This document shows, one piece after another, positions 25,619-34,682 of a stretch of 64,000 nucleotides of DNA. A model generated the notes under the pieces. The model searched no databases. It was not told the origin of the DNA and saw only the letters and a program-made list of their open reading frames with translations. The DNA lies in assembly GCF_026342435.1 (NCBI RefSeq), contig NZ_JAPEMT010000003.1, positions 496,001 through 560,000 on the forward strand, read 5' to 3'. The DNA is from Streptomyces sp. NBC_00237 (GTDB taxonomy: Bacteria > Actinomycetota > Actinomycetes > Streptomycetales > Streptomycetaceae). How positions within the stretch are numbered: position 1 is the first letter of the stretch; the number at the start of each line of letters is the position of its first letter. The translations under genes and the position numbers were made by a program.

Positions 25619-28600
25619 TCAGCTCAGCCGTTCGGCGGTCTCCTCCTCGCTGAGGGCGTCGATCTCCGCGATCAGCAGGGCCTCGATCCTGGCGGCGAGG
25701 GCGGCGGGCGTGGGGCTGTCGAAGACGTCGCGGACCGACACGTCGAGGCCGACACCGGCCCGGATGCGAGCGGCGATCCTGGTGACCAGGAGCGAGTCGC
25801 CGCCGAGTTCGAGGAAGTCGTCCAGGACGCCGACGCGCGGCACGCCGAGGACCTCCTGCCAGAGCTCCACCACGAGCGCCTCGGCGTCGCTGCGCGGCGC
25901 CAGGTACCCGGCGGACGGGCCCGCCGGGCCCGGGTCGGGCAGGGCGGCGGTGTCGAGCTTGCCGTTGACGGTGAGCGGGAGCGCGTCGAGCAGCACCACG
26001 GTGTCCGGCACCAGGAAGGCGGGCAGCCGCAGCGCCAGGTGCTCGCGCAGTTCGCCGGGCCCCGGTCCGGGCACGGGTTCCGACCCGGATGCGGGCCCTT
26101 GCCCCGCGGCCGGTCGCGGGACGACGTAGGCGATCAGCCGTTGGCCGTCCCGCACGTGCACGGCCGCCTGCCCGACCGCCGGGTGCGCGGTGAGAGCCGC
26201 CTCGATCTCGCCGGGCTCGATCCGATGCCCCCGGATCTTCACCTGGGCGTCGGTGCGGCCCAGGAACTCCAGTTGCCCGTCGGTCCGCCACCGGGCACGG
26301 TCGCCCGTGCGGTACATCCGGGCGTCGGGTGCGTCGGCGTACGGGTCCGGCAGGAAGGAACCGGCGGTCAGTTCGGGCTGGGCCAGGTACCCACTGGCGA
26401 GCCCGCTGCCGCCGATGTACAGCTCGCCCTCGGAACCCGTGGGCACCAAGTGGCCGCGCTCGTCCAACAGGCGGATCCGCACCCCCGGCAGCGGCCTGCC
26501 GAGCGGCGGACGCCGCCCGGCGCCGTCACCCCCGAGGTCGCCCGCGGTGACGATGACCGTGGCCTCGGTCGGCCCGTAGGTGTTCACCAGCCGTACGGAG
26601 TCACCGTGACGTGCCCGCCACTGTGCCAGGGTGACCGCGTCCGCCTCGGAACCCCCGAGGATCACCAGCCGCAGCGCCGGCGGCCACGGAGCCTGATCCC
26701 CGAGGGACACCAGCTCCTGCCAGTACGCGGTGGGCAGGTCGAGTACGGTGACGGACCCGCCGCTCGCGCTACGCAGCAGGTCCGGCAGCATCCGGCCGCC
26801 GCCGGGCAAAAGGACGACGCACGCCCCCACGGTGAGGGCGGGCCAGATCTCCTCGGCGTGGGTGTCGAAGCCGACGGACGCGAACTGGACGATCCGGTCG
26901 CCAGGACCGAGCCGGTAGCCCTCCGGTCCCGCCATCCACCGGACGCGTTCGGCCAGCGCGGCGTGCTCGACGGCGACGCCCTTGGGGGTGCCGGTGGAGC
27001 CCGAGGTGTAGAGGACGTAGGCGAGGCCGCCCGGGACGGTCCCGGGCGGTGCGGCATCTGTCACCCCGCTGTCCGCGTCGCCGATCGCTCCGGTGCCCGC
27101 GTCGCGGACCGCTCCGCTGTCCAAGTCGCCGACCGCCAGCACCGGGACGCCGAGCTCCGGGCGCTCGGTGCCCCGGGTGACCAGCAGCGCCGCGTCCGCC
27201 TCGCCGAGCATCAGCTTCTGGCGCTCGACGGGGAGCGCGGGGTCCAGCGGCAGGTAGCCCGCACCGGCCTTCCAGACCGCGAGCAGAGCGGTGACCAGCT
27301 CGAAGGACGGCTCGATCCGCACGCCCACCACACGGCCCGCCACGGGACCCAACCGGCGGGCCAACGCGTCGCTCGCGCAGTTGAGTTCGGCGTACGTGAG
27401 CGTCCTGCCCGCACACTCCAGCGCGGGCGCGCCCGGCCGGACGGCGACCTGGTCGGCGAAGCCGCGCAGGACGGGAGGGGCGTCCTCGGTGACGGTGGGC
27501 CCGGCACCGAGGGCGAGCAGCGTGGCGCGCTCCTCGCCCGCCGTCGGCCAGTCACCGTGCAGCGGGACGTCCACGTCCACGACGGCCAGGGTGAGGAGGG
27601 CGCGGACGCGGCGGGCCAGGGCCTCGACCGTGGCGCGCTCGAAGAGTTCCCTGTCGAAGCAGAACGAGAGCGTCATCCCGCCGTGCGGGGTGCGCCAACT
27701 GTCCAGCAGCAGATCGGTCTTGGCCCGGTCGAACCCGGAGTCCATGCTCGTCGTGGTGACGCCCGACGGGAGCGCGGTCCGGTCGTCGACGGCTGCCGGA
27801 TCGAACTGGCTCTGGTGGACGAACACCGCCTGGAAGAGCGGTCCTGCGCCGGGCAGTACGGGCAGCCCCAGTTCGGCCGCCACCCGCTCGACCGGGACGT
27901 CCTGGTGGCTCAGCGCGGCCATCGTGGCGGACCGCACCCGGCGCAGCACGGTACGGAAGCCGGGCTCGCCGGTGAGGTCCGCACGGATCACCCCGGTGCG
28001 GGAGAAGTAGCCGATCAGCGCCTCGTGGGCGGTCTCGTTGCGGCCCGCCAGCGGGGTGCCGACGGCGAAGTCGTAGGTGCCGCTCCAGCGGGCCAGCACG
28101 CACTGGTAGGCGGCGAGCAGCACCATGAACGGGGTGCAGCGCTGTTCACGGGCCAGAGCGTCGACGGCGGTGACCAGACCCGGATCGAGGGCGAGGTCGA
28201 CGAAACCGGCCGGGTGGGCGGGATCGGCGGGCCGGGGGTGGTCCGTCGGCATACGCAGGGCGCTGACGCCCGCCAGCCGTGCGCTCCAGTACCGGGCCGC
28301 TTCGTCGGCCGCTCCCGCGTCCAGCCTGGCCCGTTCGGTGCGCGCGAAGTCGCCGTATTCCAGTGCGAGGTCAGGAAGTCCGGCCCGGCCTTCGCCGATC
28401 TCCTCGCGGTACAGCGCGAGCAGTTCGCGCCACAGCACGGTGAAGGACCAGCCGTCGCTGACGATGTGGTGGACCACTATGCCCAGGGCGTGTTCGTGCT
28501 CGCCCGCACTGACCAGAACCGCCCGTAGCGGTGGGCGTGCGCCCAGGTCGAACGGGTCGTTGACGAAGGGCGCGCAGGCTGAGGTGAACGACTCCTCGGT

Positions 28601-28882
28601 GGCGTCCGGTATCGCGACGAGGTCGAGGTCGACCTGACGCACGGGCTCCACGAGCTGGACGGGCTGTTCGCCGTCGAGGGCGAAGCGGGTGCGCAGCACC
28701 TGGTGCCGTGCGGTGAGCCGCGTGAGGGCCGCCCGGAGTGCGGCCGGATCGACGGGTCCGCTCCAGCGCCGGTTCAGGTACATGTTGAAACCGGCGTCGT
28801 GCGGGGCGAGTTGCTGGAGGAACCAGAGACGGCGCTGTTCGTCGGTCAGCGGATGACGGGCTGTCGGTGCGGGGGAGTTCAT
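25619..28882 (-). CDS. NRPS gene 3: C-A-T module, basic-amino-acid-like specificity
   Basis: 1087 residues from ATG at 28882, overlapping the gene 2 stop by ATGA. C domain with HHIVSDG (about 140). A domain with YTSGSTGTPKG (about 626), core FDTHAEEIW, and NTYGPTEATV (about 768). Aligning to GrsA gives the pocket D235 T236 E239 D278 I299 G301 T322 V330 I331. Acidic residues at 239 and 278 are typical of pockets for Orn/Lys-type basic residues, and from memory the set resembles that of epsilon-poly-lysine synthetase (unverified). T domain LGGDSLLVT (about 1028). No epimerase or TE. A downstream partner is required. An extension in the same frame above 28882 is only a shadow. Confidence 0.9.
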   Translation of the reverse strand: MNSPAPTARHPLTDEQRRLWFLQQLAPHDAGFNMYLNRRWSGPVDPAALRAALTRLTARHQVLRTRFALDGEQPVQLVEPVRQVDLDLVAIPDATEESFTSACAPFVNDPFDLGARPPLRAVLVSAGEHEHALGIVVHHIVSDGWSFTVLWRELLALYREEIGEGRAGLPDLALEYGDFARTERARLDAGAADEAARYWSARLAGVSALRMPTDHPRPADPAHPAGFVDLALDPGLVTAVDALAREQRCTPFMVLLAAYQCVLARWSGTYDFAVGTPLAGRNETAHEALIGYFSRTGVIRADLTGEPGFRTVLRRVRSATMAALSHQDVPVERVAAELGLPVLPGAGPLFQAVFVHQSQFDPAAVDDRTALPSGVTTTSMDSGFDRAKTDLLLDSWRTPHGGMTLSFCFDRELFERATVEALARRVRALLTLAVVDVDVPLHGDWPTAGEERATLLALGAGPTVTEDAPPVLRGFADQVAVRPGAPALECAGRTLTYAELNCASDALARRLGPVAGRVVGVRIEPSFELVTALLAVWKAGAGYLPLDPALPVERQKLMLGEADAALLVTRGTERPELGVPVLAVGDLDSGAVRDAGTGAIGDADSGVTDAAPPGTVPGGLAYVLYTSGSTGTPKGVAVEHAALAERVRWMAGPEGYRLGPGDRIVQFASVGFDTHAEEIWPALTVGACVVLLPGGGRMLPDLLRSASGGSVTVLDLPTAYWQELVSLGDQAPWPPALRLVILGGSEADAVTLAQWRARHGDSVRLVNTYGPTEATVIVTAGDLGGDGAGRRPPLGRPLPGVRIRLLDERGHLVPTGSEGELYIGGSGLASGYLAQPELTAGSFLPDPYADAPDARMYRTGDRARWRTDGQLEFLGRTDAQVKIRGHRIEPGEIEAALTAHPAVGQAAVHVRDGQRLIAYVVPRPAAGQGPASGSEPVPGPGPGELREHLALRLPAFLVPDTVVLLDALPLTVNGKLDTAALPDPGPAGPSAGYLAPRSDAEALVVELWQEVLGVPRVGVLDDFLELGGDSLLVTRIAARIRAGVGLDVSVRDVFDSPTPAALAARIEALLIAEIDALSEEETAERLS

Positions 28883-31800
28883 GAGGTTCTCTCGCTGTTC
28901 ACGCGGCCGCTGTTCACGCGGGACCGCAGGGTTTCGAGGCCGATCAGGTCGTCGGAGTCGGCGTCCGGGACCTCCCGGTCGAAGCGGGCCAGGACGGGAA
29001 TGCAGAAGCTGATCAGGACCAGTGCGGCCATGGCGAGACCGAACACCAGGTAGAGCAGGCCGATGCCGCGCCCGTCGCCGGTGCCGATCAGCGCGCCGAC
29101 GCTGGAGGCCAGCGCACCGCCCTCGTCCATCAGCGGCTGGAGCAGCCCGGGACCCGAGGGAGCGACCAGGGCGAAGCCGACCGGCAGGGTGGACCAGGCG
29201 ACCATGGTGTTCACCGCGATCACCCGGCCGTGGAAGCGCATCGGCACCTTGGTCTGGACGACCGTCGCGTAGATGCCGTTGAGCAGAGCCAGCCCGTACG
29301 TCATGCCGAACGCGCCCGCGGCGACCACGGCCACCGAGGGCCGCAGCCCGGTGACGACGCAGGCCGAGGCGAGACCGAGGGCGGCGAACAGGACACCGCG
29401 CAGCCGCATCCGGCGCGGCCCTCCCCACACCAGCAGGGTGAGACCGCCGAGGACGGCGCCCAGACCGGCGGCGGTGGCCACCCAGCCCGCGGCGGCGGTC
29501 GTGGAGAAGGAGAGCACCAACGGCGTGACGAGCAGGAACAGAGGAGAGAGGAAGATGTTCAGCACCGCGAACCAGAACAGCATCGCCCGGAAGTGGCGGC
29601 TGCCGAGGGCCCGTTGGAAGCCCGCCCGGATCTCGGCGCCCACGCTCTCGCGGCGGGTGGCGGCCATCACGTCGGGGAACCGCAGCGCCAGCGTGACACC
29701 GGTGGCGATCAGGTAGCTGACGACGTCGAAGACCAGGATGCCGCCGAGGCCGATCACGTGCAGGATGCCGACCGCGATCAGCGGAACGAGGAACTGGGCG
29801 AGCCCGAGGGCCATTTGTACGACACCGTTGGCGCGGCCCAGGAAGCGCTTGGGCACCAGCTGCGGCACCGCCGAGCCCCAGGCCACGCGCTGGAAGGCGA
29901 GCGCGGTGGAGAGCACGGAGATCATCACGTAGCAGTGCCAGATCTCCAGCGAGCCGCTGAGGTAGAGCACCAGCAGGGCCGCCTGGGTGAGCCCGGCCGC
30001 GACGTCGCCCCACAGCATCACCGTGCGGCGGTCGCCCCGGTCGACGACGGCACCGGCCAGCGGGGCGACCACGATGCCGGGCACCAGACCGAAGGCGGCG
30101 AGCAGACCGAGCTGGAACAGTGAGCCGGTCTGGAGGTAGATCCACACCGGCAGGGCGAACTCGGTGAGCGCCGAGCCGATCATCGACAGCTGCTGACCGG
30201 TGGCGACGGCCAGGAAGCGTCCCATGGTGGGGCGGACGGGTCGGCGTGCGCGCCCCTTCCGCGACGCGCCCGCCCGCTCGGCCGCTTCCGGCTTGCCCGG
30301 CCGTACGGATGCCTCCGGCTTGGTCAGCCGTACGGAAGCTTCCGGCTTCGTCGGCCGTACGGGCTCCGCCCGTGGGTCCGGATCCGTGCGGACGCCGTCG
30401 CGGGAGACGCCCGCCAGCCACCAGGTGGCGTCGGCCGTCCGTTCGTGACGCGCCTCCTGACCGGCGGCGACCGAACGGTGCACCCCGGTGACGATGTCGG
30501 CCAGCTCCCGCGCGCGGTACTTGAGGTAGAAGTGCCCGGCCTCGTCCAGCACCACCACGGCGGCGGTCCCGGTGAGCCGGTGCCACTCGCGGAACCGCTC
30601 CTGGTAGAACTCGGTGGCCGGATCGCGGTCGCCGCAGACGGCGATCACCGGAGCCGAGAGGGCCCCGCCCTCGCTCTCGTACAGCTCACCGAAGTAACGC
30701 TCGGCGTCCTTGGTGCCGACCCGGCGGTTGCGCACGATCAGCCGCAGTTGGTCCTCGTCGACCTCGTCCACGTCGAGACCCGCCGAAGCGAGGGCGTTGA
30801 TCATGCCCTGGTCGCTGCGGAGACGGGCGGCCAGCTCGGCGAAGCGCTCGGCCAGCGCCGCGCCACGGCCCTTCGGGCGGGCGAACGGGAAGATGCCCCC
30901 GAGGTGGACGGCGTCGATCTCCCGGCCCGCCGCCTCCACCCGGCGGGCGATCTCGATGGTCAGCCGGACGCCGACCCCGCAGTGCCCGTAGAGCACCAGC
31001 GGTCCCGTGACCGTGGTGAGGATCTCCTCGGCGCAGAGCCGGGCGACCTCGTCGATGTCCATCGCCTCTTCGCCCAGTTCGTGACCGGGTACGGCGATGG
31101 AGTGCAGGGCCCAGTCGGACGGCATCGCCTCGGCGAGCGGCTTGTAGATCAGCGCGCTGCCACCGCCGTAGGGCGCGCAGACCACACTGCCGGCCACCGG
31201 GCGGCGCTCGGGCGTCAGCCGGTGCAGCAGCCGCTGGGGACCGCGCTCGCCCTCCGGGGCGGCCACCAGAGCGGCCAGCCTGCGCACCGTGGGGTACGTG
31301 AAGAGGTCCATGACGCCGACCGGCGTGGCCAGGTGGGGGAAGGCCCGCCGCAGCCTGGCCACCACCTGGGTGGCGAGCAGGGAGTGGCCGCCGAGGGCGA
31401 AGAAGTCGTCCAGCGCGCCGACCTCCGCCACGTCCAGCAGGTCCGCCCACAGGGCGGCGATCACCTGCTCGGTCTCGCCCTCGGGGGCCACGCGAAGGCC
31501 AGCGGTCGGTGCGTCGGCGGGCTCGGGCAGTGCCTTGCGGTCGACCTTGCCGTGGGCGAGGAGCGGCAGCCGCTCCAGGACGACGTACCGGGCGGGAACC
31601 ATGTACTGCGGCAGGACCTCGCCCAGGACGGACCGCAGTTCCGCGGCTGCGGGCGGTTCGCCGCCGCCCGGGTGCTCCAGATAGGCGACGAGGTTCTGCC
31701 TGACGCCCTCGCCCCGGGCCAGGACCACCGTCTGGGTGATGCCGGGCAGCGCGGTCAGAGCGGCCTCGATCTCGCCGGGCTCGACCCGGTGGCCGCGGAC

Positions 31801-34554
31801 CTTGATCTGGTCGTCGGCGCGGCCGAGGTACTCCAGGGTCCCGTCGGTGCGCCAGCGCGCGAGGTCACCGGTGCGGTACATGCGCGGGCCGCCGGCGGTG
31901 CTCGGCCGCCCCCTCTCCGCAGGGGAGTACGGATCGGCTCCGGCGGCGTACGGATCGGGCAGGAACCGCTCGGCGGTCAGGTCGGGCCGCCCCAGGTAGC
32001 CTCGGGCCAGCCGGTCCCCGCCCACGTACAACTCGCCGGTGACGCCCGGTGGTACGGGCCTGCGGGCCTCGTCGAGCACGTAGCCGCGCCCACCGGCCAG
32101 CGGGCTGCCGATCGGGGTGTGGCCCTGCGCGCTCACGCCGTCGGCGGTGACCTCGTGGACGGTGATGCCCACCGTCGCCTCGGTCGGTCCGTAGTGGTTG
32201 AACACCGCGCACCGGCCCAGGGCGGCGATCCCGGCCGCCCAGGACCAGCTGCTCGCCTCCCCGCCGAGGACCAGCGCGCGGCGCGGCAGCAGTTGTTCGA
32301 GCGGTGCGTCGGCGGTCAGCGCGGCGAGGTGGGAGGGCGTCATCTTGAGGTAGTCGATGCGCGCCCGTTCGATCTCCGCCGCGAGTTCCACGCCCGCGAT
32401 CCGGCGCGGCAGCAGGTGCACCCTCCCGCCGGTCGTCAGCGCCAGGTAGAGCATCGTCACGCTGAAGTCGAAGGAGAGCGACTGCAACAGTCCGAAGGAC
32501 GACCCGGGCTCGATCCGCAGCCGGTCGCCCGCCCCCGCGAGGTAGTGGAGAACCTGGCGGTGCTGCACCGCGACGCCCTTGGGGGCACCGGTGGAACCCG
32601 ACGTGTAGATCACGTACGCGAGATGGTCAGGGCCGGAGACCTCCTTCAGGGGAGCCTCGCTCCACTGCGCGGCGTCGCCGGTGTCGTCGGTGAGCAGGTC
32701 GGCCGCCGCGTGGTCGCCGAACCGGGGGCGCAGCACCGTGTCCGTGATCAGTACCCGGGCCCCGGCGTCCGCGACCAGACGGGCGAGCCGCGCGGGCGGC
32801 TGTTCGGGGTCGAGCGGCAGGTACCCGCCCCCGGCCTTGAGGACGGCCACCAGGGCGATCGCCAGCTCGGCCGACTGTTCCAGACAGACGGCCACCCTGT
32901 CGTCGGGGCCCACGCCCAGCGCCCGGAGGCGGCGGGCCATGGCGTTCGCCCGGCGGTCGAGTTCGCCGTAGGTGAGCGTACGGTCCCCCAGGACCAGCAC
33001 CGGTGCCCCGGGTGTCCGGGCCGCCGTGCGGGAAAGGGCCCGGGTGAGTGTGCCGGGCCCGTCGTCCTCCAGCGGGGGGCCGACGGCCCAGGTCTCCAGT
33101 ACGGCCGTCCGCTCGGCGGCGGTGAGCAGCGGGAGCCGGTCGACGGAGAGGGTCGGGTCGGCGGTGCCCGCCGAGGTCAGCAGCTCGAACCGCTCGACGA
33201 GTCGCTGGGCGGTGTCGGCGTCGAAGAGGTCGGTGCGGTGGGTGAGCAGTCCGTAGAGGCCGCCGTCGGCTTCCTCGCGCATGTAGAGGGCGAGGTCGGC
33301 ATGGGTGGTGGTCGCCTCGTAGCCGAATCCCTCCGACGTCAGGGCCGAGTCCGGGGCCGGGGCGCGGTCGCCGTAGTTCTGGAAGGCGAAGGTCGTCTGG
33401 AAGACGGCGGCGCGGCTGACGTCGCGTTCCACCGCGAGGTCCTTGACCATCTGCTCGAACGGCACCTCCTGGTGCGCGTACGCGTCGAGGGTGGTCTCGC
33501 GGACCCTGCCGACCAGTCGGCCGAAGGTGAGATCGGCCGAGAGCCGGGCCCGTATCGGCAGCATATTGACGAACGCGCCGACCACACCTTCGAGTTCGCG
33601 GTGCAGTCGTCCCGCGACGGCGGAGCCGACGGCGAAGTCGCGCTGTCCGGCGTGGCGGCCGAGGAGCGCCTGGAAGGCGGCCATCAGCACCATGTACGGG
33701 GAGGCGCCGTGGGCCCGCGCCGCCTCGCCGACCTGACGGGCGAGCTCGGGGCTCCAGCGGAACTCGGTCGCCGCTCCTTCGAAGGTGAGCACCGGCGGGC
33801 GGGGCCGGTCGGTGGGCAGGTCCAGGGCGGGTACGCCGTCGAGTTCGGCCCGCCAGTGCGCACGCGAGGCAGCGAGCTTCCCGCTCTCCAGCCGCTCGCG
33901 CTGCCAGTGCGCGTAGTCGCCGAACTGTACGGGCAGCAGCGGGAGTTCACCCGGTGTGCCGTGGGCGTGGTGGGCGTAGCGGAGGTCGAGTTCGCGGTGC
34001 AGGAGGTCGATCGACCAGCCGTCGCTGATGATGTGGTGCATCACCAGGGCGAGTACGTGGTCGTCCTCGGCGATCCGGACCGCCAGGACGCGCAGCAGCG
34101 GGCCGGTCCGGAGGTTGAAGGGTTCGGCGATCAGCGCGCCGAGTGCGGCGGCGGCGTGCGCCTGCGGATCGAGGGCCGACCCGGCGTCCAGGTGCCGGGC
34201 GGCGAACGGCGCTGGCGCGGCGACCCGGACCTCGGCGGTACCGGCCTCGGTAATGGGGAAGGTCATCCGCAGGCTCTCGTGCCGGGCCACGAGGTCGGTC
34301 AGTGCCGCGTCCAGTGCGGCGCGGTCGAAGGGGCCCCGGAGCCTGCGGGCCGGAGCCAGCGTGTAGGCGGTGGAGCCGGGGGCCAACTGGTCCATGAACC
34401 AGAGCCGTTCCTGGCTGCTGGAGAGCGGGGGTGCGCTGCCGTCCGGGCGCGGGGCCACTGTCCGGGTGGGGGCCGAGGTGCCGGTCAGCCGCTGGTTGAG
34501 CAGGGCACGTTTCGCTGCGGACCAGTCGGTCGGCAGGTCCTGGATATCCGTCAT
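28879..34554 (-). CDS. NRPS gene 2: C-A-T-TE fused to an MFS exporter
   Basis: 1891 residues from ATG at 34554. C domain, HHIISDG about 171. A domain, YTSGSTGAPKG about 648 and NHYGPTEATV about 786. The pocket read against GrsA is D F T K L G H V G, close to the published Asp code DLTKVGHIGK; Lys278 suits a side-chain carboxylate. T domain GGHS about 1053. Thioesterase about 1130-1370, nucleophile elbow GHCGVG (about 1190) with Cys in place of Ser, acid in CGDRDP and His in EAGHFY. A Pro/Lys/Arg linker with three nine-residue repeats follows, then a complete MFS permease (about 1441-1880, about 12 hydrophobic segments, RGDRRTVMLWGD loop). Release and export are thus one polypeptide at the membrane. 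Confidence 0.92.
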   Translation of the reverse strand: MTDIQDLPTDWSAAKRALLNQRLTGTSAPTRTVAPRPDGSAPPLSSSQERLWFMDQLAPGSTAYTLAPARRLRGPFDRAALDAALTDLVARHESLRMTFPITEAGTAEVRVAAPAPFAARHLDAGSALDPQAHAAAALGALIAEPFNLRTGPLLRVLAVRIAEDDHVLALVMHHIISDGWSIDLLHRELDLRYAHHAHGTPGELPLLPVQFGDYAHWQRERLESGKLAASRAHWRAELDGVPALDLPTDRPRPPVLTFEGAATEFRWSPELARQVGEAARAHGASPYMVLMAAFQALLGRHAGQRDFAVGSAVAGRLHRELEGVVGAFVNMLPIRARLSADLTFGRLVGRVRETTLDAYAHQEVPFEQMVKDLAVERDVSRAAVFQTTFAFQNYGDRAPAPDSALTSEGFGYEATTTHADLALYMREEADGGLYGLLTHRTDLFDADTAQRLVERFELLTSAGTADPTLSVDRLPLLTAAERTAVLETWAVGPPLEDDGPGTLTRALSRTAARTPGAPVLVLGDRTLTYGELDRRANAMARRLRALGVGPDDRVAVCLEQSAELAIALVAVLKAGGGYLPLDPEQPPARLARLVADAGARVLITDTVLRPRFGDHAAADLLTDDTGDAAQWSEAPLKEVSGPDHLAYVIYTSGSTGAPKGVAVQHRQVLHYLAGAGDRLRIEPGSSFGLLQSLSFDFSVTMLYLALTTGGRVHLLPRRIAGVELAAEIERARIDYLKMTPSHLAALTADAPLEQLLPRRALVLGGEASSWSWAAGIAALGRCAVFNHYGPTEATVGITVHEVTADGVSAQGHTPIGSPLAGGRGYVLDEARRPVPPGVTGELYVGGDRLARGYLGRPDLTAERFLPDPYAAGADPYSPAERGRPSTAGGPRMYRTGDLARWRTDGTLEYLGRADDQIKVRGHRVEPGEIEAALTALPGITQTVVLARGEGVRQNLVAYLEHPGGGEPPAAAELRSVLGEVLPQYMVPARYVVLERLPLLAHGKVDRKALPEPADAPTAGLRVAPEGETEQVIAALWADLLDVAEVGALDDFFALGGHSLLATQVVARLRRAFPHLATPVGVMDLFTYPTVRRLAALVAAPEGERGPQRLLHRLTPERRPVAGSVVCAPYGGGSALIYKPLAEAMPSDWALHSIAVPGHELGEEAMDIDEVARLCAEEILTTVTGPLVLYGHCGVGVRLTIEIARRVEAAGREIDAVHLGGIFPFARPKGRGAALAERFAELAARLRSDQGMINALASAGLDVDEVDEDQLRLIVRNRRVGTKDAERYFGELYESEGGALSAPVIAVCGDRDPATEFYQERFREWHRLTGTAAVVVLDEAGHFYLKYRARELADIVTGVHRSVAAGQEARHERTADATWWLAGVSRDGVRTDPDPRAEPVRPTKPEASVRLTKPEASVRPGKPEAAERAGASRKGRARRPVRPTMGRFLAVATGQQLSMIGSALTEFALPVWIYLQTGSLFQLGLLAAFGLVPGIVVAPLAGAVVDRGDRRTVMLWGDVAAGLTQAALLVLYLSGSLEIWHCYVMISVLSTALAFQRVAWGSAVPQLVPKRFLGRANGVVQMALGLAQFLVPLIAVGILHVIGLGGILVFDVVSYLIATGVTLALRFPDVMAATRRESVGAEIRAGFQRALGSRHFRAMLFWFAVLNIFLSPLFLLVTPLVLSFSTTAAAGWVATAAGLGAVLGGLTLLVWGGPRRMRLRGVLFAALGLASACVVTGLRPSVAVVAAGAFGMTYGLALLNGIYATVVQTKVPMRFHGRVIAVNTMVAWSTLPVGFALVAPSGPGLLQPLMDEGGALASSVGALIGTGDGRGIGLLYLVFGLAMAALVLISFCIPVLARFDREVPDADSDDLIGLETLRSRVNSGRVNSERTS
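30281..30361. repeat. 27-bp in-frame tandem repeat, three copies
   Basis: Three 27-bp units (30281-30307, 30308-30334, 30335-30361) encode the linker between thioesterase and MFS domains as VRPTKPEAS-like nonapeptides. They probably form a flexible cationic tether. Confidence 0.9.
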
Positions 34555-34634
34555 CGGTTTCCTGTTCGGGCGTTCGACGAATGCGACGAGGAAGAGCGGT
34601 GGGAGGACGGCCACGGGCAGGGCGGCGCGGTGGG

Positions 34635-34665
34635 CCGGGTGCGGGGCCAGTGGCCCCGCACCCGG
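34635..34665. terminator. Perfect hairpin between NRPS genes 1 and 2
   Basis: CCGGGTGCGGGGCCA (34635-34649) and its exact complement (34651-34665) form a 15-bp stem around one central base, 18 bp after the gene 1 stop and 81 bp before the gene 2 start. It is likely a terminator or attenuator. Confidence 0.75.
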
Positions 34666-34682
34666 TCTGCCCCACGCGGCGC

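Noticed and set aside
28883..30586. N-terminal extension of NRPS gene 3 to 30586
   Set aside because: That part is an Arg-rich shadow of gene 2; the ATGA overlap at 28882 marks the real start.
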